Shown here piece by piece: positions 8,538-17,239 of a stretch of DNA of 64,000 bases (positions within the stretch are counted from its first letter, which is position 1; each line of letters opens with the position of its first letter). Under the pieces are notes generated by a model. It was given only the letters and a program-made list of their open reading frames with translations, did no database searches and had not been told where the DNA came from. Source of the stretch: Oligoflexus sp. (GTDB lineage: Bacteria; Bdellovibrionota_B; Oligoflexia; Oligoflexales; Oligoflexaceae); contig NZ_DASTAT010000068.1 of NCBI RefSeq assembly GCF_035712445.1, positions 88,520-152,519 on the forward strand. Reading direction: 5' to 3'. The translations under genes were made by a program, and so were the position numbers.

Positions 8538-9810
8538 GCAGAGACGAGTGGTGGTCACAGGCCTTGGCGTCGTGGCCCCCAACGCGAAAAATTGCGCGGA
8601 ATTTGTGGAAGCCTTGCGTGCGACGCGCTCGGGTTTGCGATTCATTCCCCGCCTGCAGGAACTTGGATTCGCCTGCCAGGTCGGTGGCATTCCCCAGGGC
8701 ATGAAGGAAGTTGCCGAGACGCTCTTCTCGGAAGATCTTCGCTTCGCTATGAACGAGTACATCACCTATGCTGCGATCGCTTCTTTGGAAGCCTTTGCGG
8801 ATGCGGGCCTCAAACCCGTGCCGGCGAACGCGGACAAAGCGATGGAAGATACCGGCGCCATCATCGGCACCGGCATCGGTGGACTCGATACCTTCTCGGA
8901 TAAAGTTTACCCCAACGTCGCTGCGCACAAGATCAAACGCCTCGGCTCGTCCGTGGTGGAACAGATCATGGCCAGCGGTGCCTCGGCGCGGGTCGGCGGT
9001 TTGCTCGGTTTGGGTGGTGAGGTGACGAGCAATAGCTCCGCCTGCAACACCGGAACCGAAGCCATTGTGATGGGCGTACGCTCCATTCAATGGGGTCTGG
9101 CCGATCGCATGGTGGTCGGGGGTGCGGAAGGATCAGACCCGCATATCTGGTCCGGTTTTGATTCCATGCGCGTACTCAATCGTGGTCATAACCACGATCC
9201 GGAAGCTGCCTCACGCCCATTGAGCGCAAGCGCCGGTGGATTTATTCCTGGCAGTGGTGCCGGGATCCTGGTGATTGAAGAATTGGAAACCGCGCTGAGA
9301 CGTGGTGCTAAGATCTATGCAGAAATTATCGGAACAGCTGCGAACTCCGGCGGGATGCGTGCAGGCGGCAGCATGACCGCGCCAAGCGCTCCGGGAGTCC
9401 AGGTATGTATACGAAAAGCCTTGATGCAAGCTGAGATTTCTCCTGATAGTATCGACTACATCAATGGTCATCTCACTGCGACAATGGCTGACCCCATGGA
9501 GGTTAGGAATTGGTCTGAAGCATTGGAACTCGGTCCTGATCGATTCCCACGGATCAATTCCACGAAGTCCATGATCGGACATGCTCTTGGTGGGGCGGGT
9601 GCAATCGAATCGGTTGCCACTCTCTTGCAGATGAACCACGGATTTGTGCATGGGTCACGCAACTGCGAAGACTTCCATCCAGAAGTCCAGGCATTTGAAA
9701 ACTGTGTGCCCAAACAGTCTCTTGACATGCCGATCTCCATCGCGGCCAAAGCCAGTTTTGGATTCGGGGATGTAAATAGCTGTATCATTTTCAAAAAATG
9801 GAGTCAGTGA
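8530..9810 (+). CDS. beta-ketoacyl-ACP synthase (FabF/FabB family)
   Basis: A 426-residue condensing enzyme that extends acyl-ACP by decarboxylative condensation with malonyl-ACP. The Cys-His-His triad is complete: Cys172 in SSACNTGTEA, His314 in INGHLTATMADP and His351 in SMIGHALGGAGA. The first histidine motif is normally N-A-H-G-T-S-T; here it is N-G-H-L-T-A-T, an unusual variant that may shape chain-length or partner preference. The ATG lies inside the dehydratase gene; the following acyl carrier protein starts one base after this stop. Confidence 0.88.
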   Translation: MHKQRRVVVTGLGVVAPNAKNCAEFVEALRATRSGLRFIPRLQELGFACQVGGIPQGMKEVAETLFSEDLRFAMNEYITYAAIASLEAFADAGLKPVPANADKAMEDTGAIIGTGIGGLDTFSDKVYPNVAAHKIKRLGSSVVEQIMASGASARVGGLLGLGGEVTSNSSACNTGTEAIVMGVRSIQWGLADRMVVGGAEGSDPHIWSGFDSMRVLNRGHNHDPEAASRPLSASAGGFIPGSGAGILVIEELETALRRGAKIYAEIIGTAANSGGMRAGGSMTAPSAPGVQVCIRKALMQAEISPDSIDYINGHLTATMADPMEVRNWSEALELGPDRFPRINSTKSMIGHALGGAGAIESVATLLQMNHGFVHGSRNCEDFHPEVQAFENCVPKQSLDMPISIAAKASFGFGDVNSCIIFKKWSQ

Positions 9811-9811
9811 C

Positions 9812-10060
9812 ATGGAACAACAGGAAATTTACTCGAACGTCGTCCGCATTATCTCGAAGCATGCGAAGAACGAAGAAGCCCTCAAGACTCTGAGCCCAGA
9901 AACCCACATCATCAACGACCTGCAGGTGAACTCTGCGCGTCTGGTTGATATCGTTCTCGATTTCGAAGACACCTTCGATCTTGAAATCAGCGACGATGAT
10001 GCCGATAAGATCAACACCATCGGCGATGCGGTCAAACTCGTAAAAGACCTGCTGCACTGA
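9812..10060 (+). CDS. acyl carrier protein (cluster-specific)
   Basis: An 82-residue four-helix carrier protein. The serine expected to receive 4'-phosphopantetheine is Ser41 in LQVNSARLVDIVLDFED; the usual D-S-L is replaced by N-S-A, so the attachment motif is divergent although the following helix is typical. Acidic helix II (DFEDTFDLEISDDDADKI) fits interaction with synthase and transferase. It follows the ketoacyl synthase with a one-base gap and is followed by an intrinsic terminator, so it ends the first transcription segment of the module. Confidence 0.88.
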   Translation: MEQQEIYSNVVRIISKHAKNEEALKTLSPETHIINDLQVNSARLVDIVLDFEDTFDLEISDDDADKINTIGDAVKLVKDLLH

Positions 10061-10078
10061 TTCTAAGCAATCAAGGTA

Positions 10079-10111
10079 CCCAGCTCGCCCCTTGAGCTGG
10101 GTTATTTTTTT
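10079..10111 (+). terminator. intrinsic terminator after the ACP gene
   Basis: Perfect stem CCCAGCTC (10079-10086) / GAGCTGGG (10094-10101), seven-base loop, followed by TTATTTTTTT. It falls just before the acyltransferase start at 10131, so the two downstream genes depend on read-through or a separate promoter. Confidence 0.92.
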
Positions 10112-10130
10112 CCTTTTGGAATGCCCGACT

Positions 10131-10877
10131 GTGGAACTCGCAGCCAGACATCGCATATCCCTTCGCGTCCAGAAATTCTGGGGCTGGATCAACCTCTTTT
10201 GGTTTGGGCCATTGTTTCTGTTTCTGCTGCGCTTCGTGGGTGGTTACCGCTGCCTGAATCGTGAAGCGGTGCGCGAGAAGCTGGAAGGCATTCTGAAAGA
10301 TCATCCGAACCGGCCCGTGCTCCTCTGCGCGAATCACATGACCATGATCGATTCGATGCTGATCACGCGCTTCCTCTTCCCGTTCCCGACCCTCTTCACC
10401 CACTTCGAACGCTTTCCCTGGAACATTCCCGAGCTGCAGAACTTTGGGGTCAACCCTTTGACAAGGCTGATGTGTTACCTCGGCAAGTGCGTGTACGTGG
10501 AGCGGAGCGGCTCTGTGGAATCGCGGAAGCTTTCGTGGTCGAAGGTCACCTGGCTCAATCATCAGGGTGATTTCATCTGCGTTTTTCCCGAAGGCGGTCG
10601 CACCCGCATCGGTCGCGTCGATCGTGACGCCGCTGTCTACGGCGTGGGTCAGCTGATTCAGGATAACCCAAGAACCCTCGTCGTCTGCGTTTACCTGCGT
10701 GGCAAGGGCCAGGACAATTACAGTTTCTTTCCGCGCTACGGCGAGGAATTTTTCCTGGACGTCGAAGTCTGCGACTGCAAAGTGATTCCGGGCCGTCGCG
10801 GCCAGAAGGAAATCACGATGCAGATGTTTGATAGCCTTGAAAACCTGGAGAAGAATTATTTTGCGGCTCGGCAATGA
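10131..10877 (+). CDS. PlsC-like lysophospholipid/acyl-ACP acyltransferase
   Basis: A 248-residue membrane-associated acyltransferase. Block I NHMTMID (His69-x4-Asp74) and block III FPEGGRTR (152-159) are both present; an N-terminal hydrophobic helix (FWFGPLFLFLL) should anchor it at the inner membrane. It likely moves the acyl chain made by the upstream module onto a glycerol or other lipid acceptor. The longer frame starting at ATG 10092 would begin inside the terminator hairpin, so I choose GTG 10131, preceded by TTGGA. The phosphopantetheinyl transferase start lies inside its 3' end. Confidence 0.8.
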   Translation: MELAARHRISLRVQKFWGWINLFWFGPLFLFLLRFVGGYRCLNREAVREKLEGILKDHPNRPVLLCANHMTMIDSMLITRFLFPFPTLFTHFERFPWNIPELQNFGVNPLTRLMCYLGKCVYVERSGSVESRKLSWSKVTWLNHQGDFICVFPEGGRTRIGRVDRDAAVYGVGQLIQDNPRTLVVCVYLRGKGQDNYSFFPRYGEEFFLDVEVCDCKVIPGRRGQKEITMQMFDSLENLEKNYFAARQ

Positions 10878-11421
10878 CATCGTCGATCGCAAAGCCACAG
10901 CCGGTCACAACCCGCGTTTCACCGATCGCATTCTCAATCCGCTGGAAAAATCGAGGCGTCAGTCCTGGTCCCTGGATGAATCCTTCATCTGGTTTTACTG
11001 GGCCGCGAAGGAAGCCGCTTATAAGGCCATTCGTCAGTCCCGTGACATTCCCTTTCATCATCGTGAATTCATCGTATCGGACGACATGACGAGGATAGTC
11101 TGGAAGGACGAAGCCTTTCAGCTTCAGCTCATCGAAGACGCCGATGCGATCTTCGCCCTGGCCACCGATGGCCAGACGTGCCAGTGTCGTTCGCAGAGGG
11201 CTGCTTTTCCCGAGGAACCGACGCCCGCGCTTCAAAGTGAAAAGGCCCGCGCGCTTCTTTTGGATCTGGCGGCCACGCATCTTTCCCTGCCGCGTTCTGA
11301 GCTATCCTTTCAGGCTGAAAACCGTATTCCCAAATTGATTCATCAGGGAAAGCCCCTGCCCCACGCCATGAGTCTCACGCATCACGGTCGTTACGTCGCA
11401 GCTTCCCTGGCCATCCCATAA
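10861..11421 (+). CDS. AcpS-like 4'-phosphopantetheinyl transferase
   Basis: About 186 residues. LGNDIVDR at the N-terminus (Asp6 as Mg2+ ligand) and WAAKEAAYKA (residues 47-56) are the two hallmark motifs of phosphopantetheinyl transferases, which activate carrier proteins by attaching the coenzyme A arm. The likely substrate is the divergent ACP encoded in the same cluster. The start is inferred as TTG 10861, with GGAG ten bases upstream inside the acyltransferase gene, giving a 17-base overlap; ATG 10828 would add residues that do not fit the family. The C-terminal third is less conserved. Confidence 0.78.
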   Translation: MRLGNDIVDRKATAGHNPRFTDRILNPLEKSRRQSWSLDESFIWFYWAAKEAAYKAIRQSRDIPFHHREFIVSDDMTRIVWKDEAFQLQLIEDADAIFALATDGQTCQCRSQRAAFPEEPTPALQSEKARALLLDLAATHLSLPRSELSFQAENRIPKLIHQGKPLPHAMSLTHHGRYVAASLAIP

Positions 11422-11483
11422 GCCCTGGACAGAACCGGGGTCCCCCTATATGCTCTTTGCCCGTCAAACACGAGGACTGATGC

Positions 11484-13784
11484 ATGAGCAGCCACGAATT
11501 AACGGACGAAGAAGAGAGCCTGATCCGCGAAGAGGAAGAGATTTTCCGCGACGTGATCGAGGCCATCTATGAAGCCCGCCGCAAGCGGCAGGCCAGCCAT
11601 GAACATCTGGCCCAAAGGCTGGAGGACCTGCGCGAAGAGGCGTCCAAGGCCAAGACCGCTGACCTTCCGGCGCTCTTCGATCAGATGAACACCCAAAGGG
11701 CGCTGATGGAACGTCAGCCGAAAAACACCCTGCCGGATATACAATCGCCCTATTTTGCGCATATGGGACTCGAGGAAAATGGCAAGCGCCGGGAAGTGCT
11801 GCTCGGCCATTTGACCTTTCTGGAAAGCCGCAAGCTGCCCATCATCGACTGGAAGCACGCTCCGATCTCGCGCATCTTCTTCAACTACCGCGAGGGCGAG
11901 GAATACGAAGAGGAACTGCCGGGCCGGGTCGCCTACGGAAAAGTCGTGAAGCGCCGCGTGGTCACGATTGCTCGCGGCCAGCTCTGGCGCATTCATGCCT
12001 TCGGCAAAAGCTATCGGAAAAAAGATGATGGCAGCTGGGTCCGCGATTCCGCTGGCTTCATTCCCAATCTTGCCGGGGGCTCCGGTTCCGCAAGTCGCAC
12101 ACTGCAATCGGGCCTTGGTCTGACCAATACGCCTGGGCCTGATGTATCGGCGCTGCTGGATCCGGAACAGTTCCGACTTTTGACCGCGGATGTGGAGGAT
12201 CCTCTTCTGATCCTCGGCGGCGCTGGCTGCGGAAAAACCACCGTGGCTCTGCATCGCATTGCGTTCCTGCATCATCAGGATCCCAAGACCTATCCCCAAA
12301 ATAAAATACTCGTGGTCGTGCCCGAGGAAGGCCTTGTGCGCCTTTCGCGAAAACTCCTCGACAGCCTGGGGCTCGCCTCGGTGGAAGTGCGGACCTTTGA
12401 TGCCTGGGTTGAAGTGCAGGCCCGTCGCATGCTGCGTTCTTTGCCGGCTCGCGTTTCCGACTACACGTCATCCAATGTCAGCCGCTTGAAAAGGCATCCC
12501 GCTCTTCTGAAGATCTTCCCCGAAATCGTACGGCGGCAGTTGGAAGAGATCATCAAGCAGCTCGATCGTCATATTCCAGGTTCGCAGCATCTCCACGGAC
12601 TTTTGCGGGATCGCACGGACCTCACCATGCTCGATCGCCTGAATCAGGCGGAAGCCCAGCTGATCAAAGAAGCGGAAGCCAACGCCGGCCATACCGCGCC
12701 GATGCAGCTGCAGAACATCAAAAAATTCTTTGATGATCGCAGAAAGCGTTACATGAACACCGTGGGCGATCGCGCGGATCTTTATACAAACTATGAACTA
12801 CTCCAGCTGGCCGCCTCGCATGCGAACGGTCAGATCACAGACGGCATGATCAAAGACACCATGAGTCACGTCATGGAGCAGCTGGGACAGAATGCCGAGC
12901 AGCAGTACAGCGGCTATGCCTCCGATGTCTTGGAAACCGTCGATGGCCGCTCCTTGATTGATGATGAAAAAGAGCAGTCGATAGCCGACACGATTGATGT
13001 CGAGGACTTTGCCGTTCTCCTTGAACTCCATTACTTCAAAAGCGGCAAGGACGTGTCCCGGCACGGCCGCCTGAAAACCTATGCGCATATGGTGATCGAC
13101 GAGGCGCAGGATCTGGCTTCCGTGGAACTGAAGGTCCTCGGTCGCGCGCTCGAAGAAGGGGCGGCGATTTCCATCGCCGGGGATGCCGCCCAGCAGATTG
13201 ATCCCACGCACAGCTTCGCATCCTGGGAACATGTCCTCGATGAACTCGGCCTGCCGCGCGTTCATGCGAATCACCTGCAGACGACCTACCGTTCCCCGGA
13301 ACCGATCGCGGCCTTTGCGCATGCGATACTCGGGCCTTTGGCTCCCGCGAAAAGACCCCAGGCCATCCGCGATGGATTGCCAGTGGCCAGGACGCTCTTC
13401 CCCGATGAAGGCCAGATGGCTGTATTCCTGAGCGATACGCTCACGAACCTGATGCTGAATGAGCCCCTGGCCTCGATCGCGATCATCACCAAATCCTGGG
13501 AATACGCGCTGTCGCTCTATAAGCTTTTGGAAGATATTCCGAAGGTGAGACTGGTGGAGGGCGGCGAATTTGAATTCCGTCCGGGCATCGACATCACGCC
13601 GGCGTCGGAAGTCAAAGGCCTGGAATTCGATTACGTGATCGTACCGGACGCCAACATCAACATCTATCTGGACAAGCCCGAGGATAGACGCCTTTTGCAT
13701 GTGGCAGCGACCCGAGCGATTCACCAGCTTTGGGTGATCTCCGTGGGCCGTGAATCGCTGATACTGCCAACGCTGTCCGATTAA
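11484..13784 (+). CDS. HelD-like UvrD/Rep-family ATPase
   Basis: A 766-residue SF1 motor. Residues 5-75 are strongly charged and coiled-coil-like; then YFAHMGLEENGKRREVLLGHLTF and IIDWKHAPISRIFFNY follow, a segment characteristic of HelD-type proteins that remodel RNA polymerase. Walker A GGAGCGKT is at residues 245-252, VIDEAQD is the Walker B/DExx box, and TTYRSPEPIA plus a C-terminal VAATRAI match helicase motifs IV and VI. HelD proteins recycle stalled RNA polymerase rather than unwind DNA; that role here is inference from the N-terminal segment. GAGGACTG precedes the ATG. It shares the four bases of its stop codon with the convergent gene. Confidence 0.82.
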   Translation: MSSHELTDEEESLIREEEEIFRDVIEAIYEARRKRQASHEHLAQRLEDLREEASKAKTADLPALFDQMNTQRALMERQPKNTLPDIQSPYFAHMGLEENGKRREVLLGHLTFLESRKLPIIDWKHAPISRIFFNYREGEEYEEELPGRVAYGKVVKRRVVTIARGQLWRIHAFGKSYRKKDDGSWVRDSAGFIPNLAGGSGSASRTLQSGLGLTNTPGPDVSALLDPEQFRLLTADVEDPLLILGGAGCGKTTVALHRIAFLHHQDPKTYPQNKILVVVPEEGLVRLSRKLLDSLGLASVEVRTFDAWVEVQARRMLRSLPARVSDYTSSNVSRLKRHPALLKIFPEIVRRQLEEIIKQLDRHIPGSQHLHGLLRDRTDLTMLDRLNQAEAQLIKEAEANAGHTAPMQLQNIKKFFDDRRKRYMNTVGDRADLYTNYELLQLAASHANGQITDGMIKDTMSHVMEQLGQNAEQQYSGYASDVLETVDGRSLIDDEKEQSIADTIDVEDFAVLLELHYFKSGKDVSRHGRLKTYAHMVIDEAQDLASVELKVLGRALEEGAAISIAGDAAQQIDPTHSFASWEHVLDELGLPRVHANHLQTTYRSPEPIAAFAHAILGPLAPAKRPQAIRDGLPVARTLFPDEGQMAVFLSDTLTNLMLNEPLASIAIITKSWEYALSLYKLLEDIPKVRLVEGGEFEFRPGIDITPASEVKGLEFDYVIVPDANINIYLDKPEDRRLLHVAATRAIHQLWVISVGRESLILPTLSD

Positions 13785-14164
13785 ACGGAAATCATGCCCT
13801 GCTTCTGCAGTTCACGAACGCCTTTCTCTGCCTGCAAAACCTGGGGAGAAAGGCCTTCCTCTTCCACTAAAAAATCATAGGCCGGTTTATAGGGCATGGA
13901 TTCCAGGATATGCTTGGCCAGATGGGATTTCAAAGTCGGAGTCCTTTCCGCATTGAATTCATGAATCAAGGTGTCCTTCGCAGCGGGATCGAGCTTCATC
14001 AGCTCCCGGATGGCTTCCGATTCGAACTCGCTATAGACGCGCATCGAATCCTTGCGCAGATACTGGATGAAGGCTTTCAGCGACTTGAAGCCCCAGGACC
14101 ATTCCTGTTCCACCTCATCTTCAAAAAGTGAAATGCTGAACAGAAGGGTTAATTCGTTCTTCAT
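13781..14164 (-). CDS. small hypothetical protein (127 aa)
   Basis: A 127-residue soluble acidic protein with a helical C-terminal half (AIRELMKLDPAAKDTLIHEF, KSHLAKHILESMPY) and no recognised family. Its stop codon overlaps that of the HelD-like gene by four bases (TTAA 13781-13784). No strong ribosome binding site is seen before ATG 14164. Codon use is like that of the neighbours, and the plus strand has no competing gene. The helical repeats hint at a HEAT-like or adaptor fold, but this is a guess. Confidence 0.6.
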   Translation of the reverse strand: MKNELTLLFSISLFEDEVEQEWSWGFKSLKAFIQYLRKDSMRVYSEFESEAIRELMKLDPAAKDTLIHEFNAERTPTLKSHLAKHILESMPYKPAYDFLVEEEGLSPQVLQAEKGVRELQKQGMISV

Positions 14165-14246
14165 GGTATGACTTTCATGTGAGAGGTCCCCGGAATCCAG
14201 AACCCTCGGTAATGCAAAGCCGATGCCTGCCTTATGGATGCCGTAT

Positions 14247-14272
14247 CCAATTGAACCTATTGAAATAATTGG
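14247..14272. promoter_or_regulatory. inverted repeat CCAATT-N14-AATTGG
   Basis: Six-base arms at 14247-14252 and 14267-14272 in the 286-base space between the divergent hypothetical and the receptor kinase genes. It could be an operator, but the arms are short and AT-rich. Confidence 0.25.
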
Positions 14273-14450
14273 CCGCAGAAGCTGTCAACGGCCTGATCGT
14301 TGGAGTGAAGTCGCCAAAGCCTGGTCACCCTGCGTGTACACCTGCGCACTTCTTACTTTTCGATGATTTAAGGGTTTTCCCGATGGATTTTCAAAGAAAT
14401 GGGTCGATGACGAGGATGGACTCAAGTCCTTACACAGGAGACCCCAGGTT

Positions 14451-17234
14451 ATGCAAACTCTTCTGCGCCTGTTCTTTATTGCTCTTCTTGGATTCACGGC
14501 AAAGCCGCTATGGGCTGACGCTGTGGAAATCTCGACGGAAATGCATGGACTGGTGATCGGACCATCGCTGCGCTTCATCGAAGACGCCCAGCGCCAGATG
14601 ACCAGCGAGGATATCTTCGCTTTGGATCCCAAGGCATGGAAATCGAGCCCGCAGCAGAATCCCAACTTCGGATTCACCCGCTCGGCATACTGGGCCCGCT
14701 TCCAGATGAAAAATCCCTATGCCACGACCCAGCGCATTTTCCTGGAATATGGTTACGCCAACGCTGATTACATCGACTTCCACATGCCCAACGAAAAGGG
14801 CGAATACAGCTGGAAGCGTTCCGGCGATCAGATGCCGATCACCGTGCGCGAAATTTCCTATCGCCTTCCGGTTTTCGTCGTCGATGTTCCGCCCGGTATC
14901 CATACCTATTTTATGCGCATTGAAACCGAAGGCGTCGTGCAGTTTCCCCTGAGGGTCTGGACACCGGAGGCTTTTCATAGCAAAAGAGCCTCCGAATCCG
15001 CCTTCCTCGGCACGGTCTACGGTTTCTTCCTCGTCATGGTCTTCTATAACCTTCTGCTCGGACTGAGCGTTCGCAGCGCCAGCTCCCTTCTTTATGTTGG
15101 ATTCATCCTGGCCGGAGCCGGAAATTTCTTTGGCTACCAGGGTCTTTGGCTGGTGTTATTTCCCGACTCGATCAGTCCGCTGCTGGCCAACCAGGGTTTC
15201 ATCATCTCTTCAGGATTTTTCGCATCCTTTGGCGCCATGTTCACCTATTCGTTTCTGAATCTCAAGGAACATCCACGCTTCATCCGCTGGATGATCTATC
15301 TCGGGGGTGCGATTGGCATCTTCGTCGTCCTTCTCTGCCCTTTCTCCTATAACCTTTCTGCCAAAATATCGACGGCCAATGCTTTCGTTACGGCCTTTGC
15401 CATACTCGCCGCTGCGGGCCTCGCGTGCTACCGCCGCTTCCGTCCGGCATATTTCTTCACCTTCGCCTGGCTTCTGAGCATCGTCGGCAACATGCTGAAC
15501 CCTCTGGCTCTGGCGTCCTTGATTCCTGTCAACATGTTCACGCTTTGGGGGCCCTTCCTGGGTGTGGCGGCTGAAGTCGTGCTTATCTCCCTCGCCCTCG
15601 GCGACAAGATGCGGCTCGCGCAGGAGGAATCCGAGCAGCAGATCCGTGAACTGAACGCCGACCTGGAACGCAAGGTGGAAGAGAAAACCCGCGATATCAT
15701 GGCGATCATGAAGAACATCAAACTCGGCATCTTCGCCATTCAGAAAGAAAGTTTCGCCATTCACAAGGATTATTCGCAGCACCTTGAAGACATGCTGCAT
15801 CAGACGCAGCTGCACAATCGCCCCGCGCTGCCTCTTCTCTTTCAGAACAGCACTCTTTCCAATGATGAGCAGCAGCAGGCGAAATCGGCTCTCGACTCCA
15901 GCCTGGGCGAAGATGAAATCGCCTTTGAGACCAATGCCCACTGCCTTCCGCGCGAATTGCATTACAAGGCGCCTCATGCCGAGCAGACCTTTGAACTGGA
16001 CTGGAACCCCATGACCAACCCCAAAGGCGAAGTGGAGCGCGTTCTGGTGACCTGCAAGGATGTGACGGAAATCCGCCGCTATCAGAAGGAGGCCGAACAT
16101 CGGCAGAAGGAACTGAACTACATCGCCGAGCTGATCAATATCAGCCAGGAGAAATTCAGTAAGTTCTCGGCCTCGGCTCATCATTTCCTTGAAGAAAACA
16201 AGCGTCTTCTCAACGCTTCAGCCCAGAGTGGCGATGTCCTCAAAATTCTTTTCATCAATATGCATACGGTGAAGGGCGCCGCCCGCTCTCTCGGCCTGAA
16301 AGAATTGACCAATTCCGTGCATGAGGCCGAAAACACCCTGACCTCCCTGCAGAAGGGCGAAGGAACCTGGGATCGTGAGCGGATGCTGCGTGAACTCGAA
16401 GCCGTGGCCCAGTCCCTGGCCCAGTATGATTGGATCAGCACGAACCGCTTGAATCGCTCCCTGCACACCATGGATAGCATCGAAGTCCGCATCGAGGATC
16501 TGGAGAAGGAAGTTCAGGCCATTGAAGAACTTCAGGCGAACGTCGATCATAAGACCATGAACAGCTATCTGACGACGATGAAGCGGCGGATGGCCCGCTA
16601 TGCCTTCCGTCCCGCGGCCGATGTCTTCCGCGAACTCTGTGAGCCGGCGCCGCGCCTGGCCAAGGATCTGGGCAAGCTGGCCCCGCGCATTCACATTGAA
16701 GCGTCGGATATCTGCTTCACCCATCGTTCCGTCGAACTCCTGCGCAACGTCTTCGTGCACATCCTCCGCAATGCTCTGGATCATGGCATTGAAACGGAAT
16801 CCGAACGCAGGATGTCGGGCAAAGCCCCTCAGGGAACCATCGCGGTCAGCATGAAGGTCGAAGCGGACCGCAAACTCTCCCTCTGCATTCGCGATGATGG
16901 ACGCGGCCTGGCGATCGGCATGATACGGGAAATTGGTATCATCAAAGGCTTTATCAGCAGCGACCAGGCCCCAGGCGCGGATGCCCTGGCCCAGCTCATT
17001 TTTGAATCGGGTTTCAGCACCAGCGCTGGCGTCAATGAAATCTCGGGGCGTGGCGTGGGCATGGATGCCGTGAAGCGCATACTCGAAAAAGAAGGCGCCG
17101 CAGTGAATATTGAACTGGATAAGACCAATGTCCCGGTCGGTTCCGAGTTCATTCCTTTCTATTTGCACATCACGCTTCCGGTCAGCCTTTACCGGCGCGT
17201 GGAAGCGGAGCAGAACCTGGCCATGGTGAGCTGA
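14451..17234 (+). CDS. 7TMR-DISM receptor fused to Hpt and CheA-like histidine kinase domains
   Basis: A 927-residue membrane sensor. In order: signal peptide (1-22); extracytoplasmic 7TMR-DISM extracellular domain (about 30-175, with NFGFTRSAYWARF and a PPGIHTYFMRIETEG block); seven transmembrane helices (about 185-385); cytoplasmic coiled coil (390-425); PAS-like region (430-545); Hpt domain with the phospho-acceptor His605 in HTVKGAARSLG; and a CheA-type ATPase domain with N-box Asn774 (RNALDHGIE), G1 DDGRGL near 815 and G2 SGRGVGMDAV. No DHp helix pair, CheW-like or receiver domain is seen, so it should autophosphorylate in CheA fashion and pass phosphate to an unlinked regulator. Five bases separate it from a paralogue of identical plan. 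Confidence 0.88.
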   Translation: MQTLLRLFFIALLGFTAKPLWADAVEISTEMHGLVIGPSLRFIEDAQRQMTSEDIFALDPKAWKSSPQQNPNFGFTRSAYWARFQMKNPYATTQRIFLEYGYANADYIDFHMPNEKGEYSWKRSGDQMPITVREISYRLPVFVVDVPPGIHTYFMRIETEGVVQFPLRVWTPEAFHSKRASESAFLGTVYGFFLVMVFYNLLLGLSVRSASSLLYVGFILAGAGNFFGYQGLWLVLFPDSISPLLANQGFIISSGFFASFGAMFTYSFLNLKEHPRFIRWMIYLGGAIGIFVVLLCPFSYNLSAKISTANAFVTAFAILAAAGLACYRRFRPAYFFTFAWLLSIVGNMLNPLALASLIPVNMFTLWGPFLGVAAEVVLISLALGDKMRLAQEESEQQIRELNADLERKVEEKTRDIMAIMKNIKLGIFAIQKESFAIHKDYSQHLEDMLHQTQLHNRPALPLLFQNSTLSNDEQQQAKSALDSSLGEDEIAFETNAHCLPRELHYKAPHAEQTFELDWNPMTNPKGEVERVLVTCKDVTEIRRYQKEAEHRQKELNYIAELINISQEKFSKFSASAHHFLEENKRLLNASAQSGDVLKILFINMHTVKGAARSLGLKELTNSVHEAENTLTSLQKGEGTWDRERMLRELEAVAQSLAQYDWISTNRLNRSLHTMDSIEVRIEDLEKEVQAIEELQANVDHKTMNSYLTTMKRRMARYAFRPAADVFRELCEPAPRLAKDLGKLAPRIHIEASDICFTHRSVELLRNVFVHILRNALDHGIETESERRMSGKAPQGTIAVSMKVEADRKLSLCIRDDGRGLAIGMIREIGIIKGFISSDQAPGADALAQLIFESGFSTSAGVNEISGRGVGMDAVKRILEKEGAAVNIELDKTNVPVGSEFIPFYLHITLPVSLYRRVEAEQNLAMVS

Positions 17235-17239
17235 AGTCC

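Noticed and set aside
10092-10130. ATG 10092 as start of the acyltransferase
   Set aside because: It lies inside the terminator hairpin and its T-run would encode a non-family N-terminus; GTG 10131 fits better.
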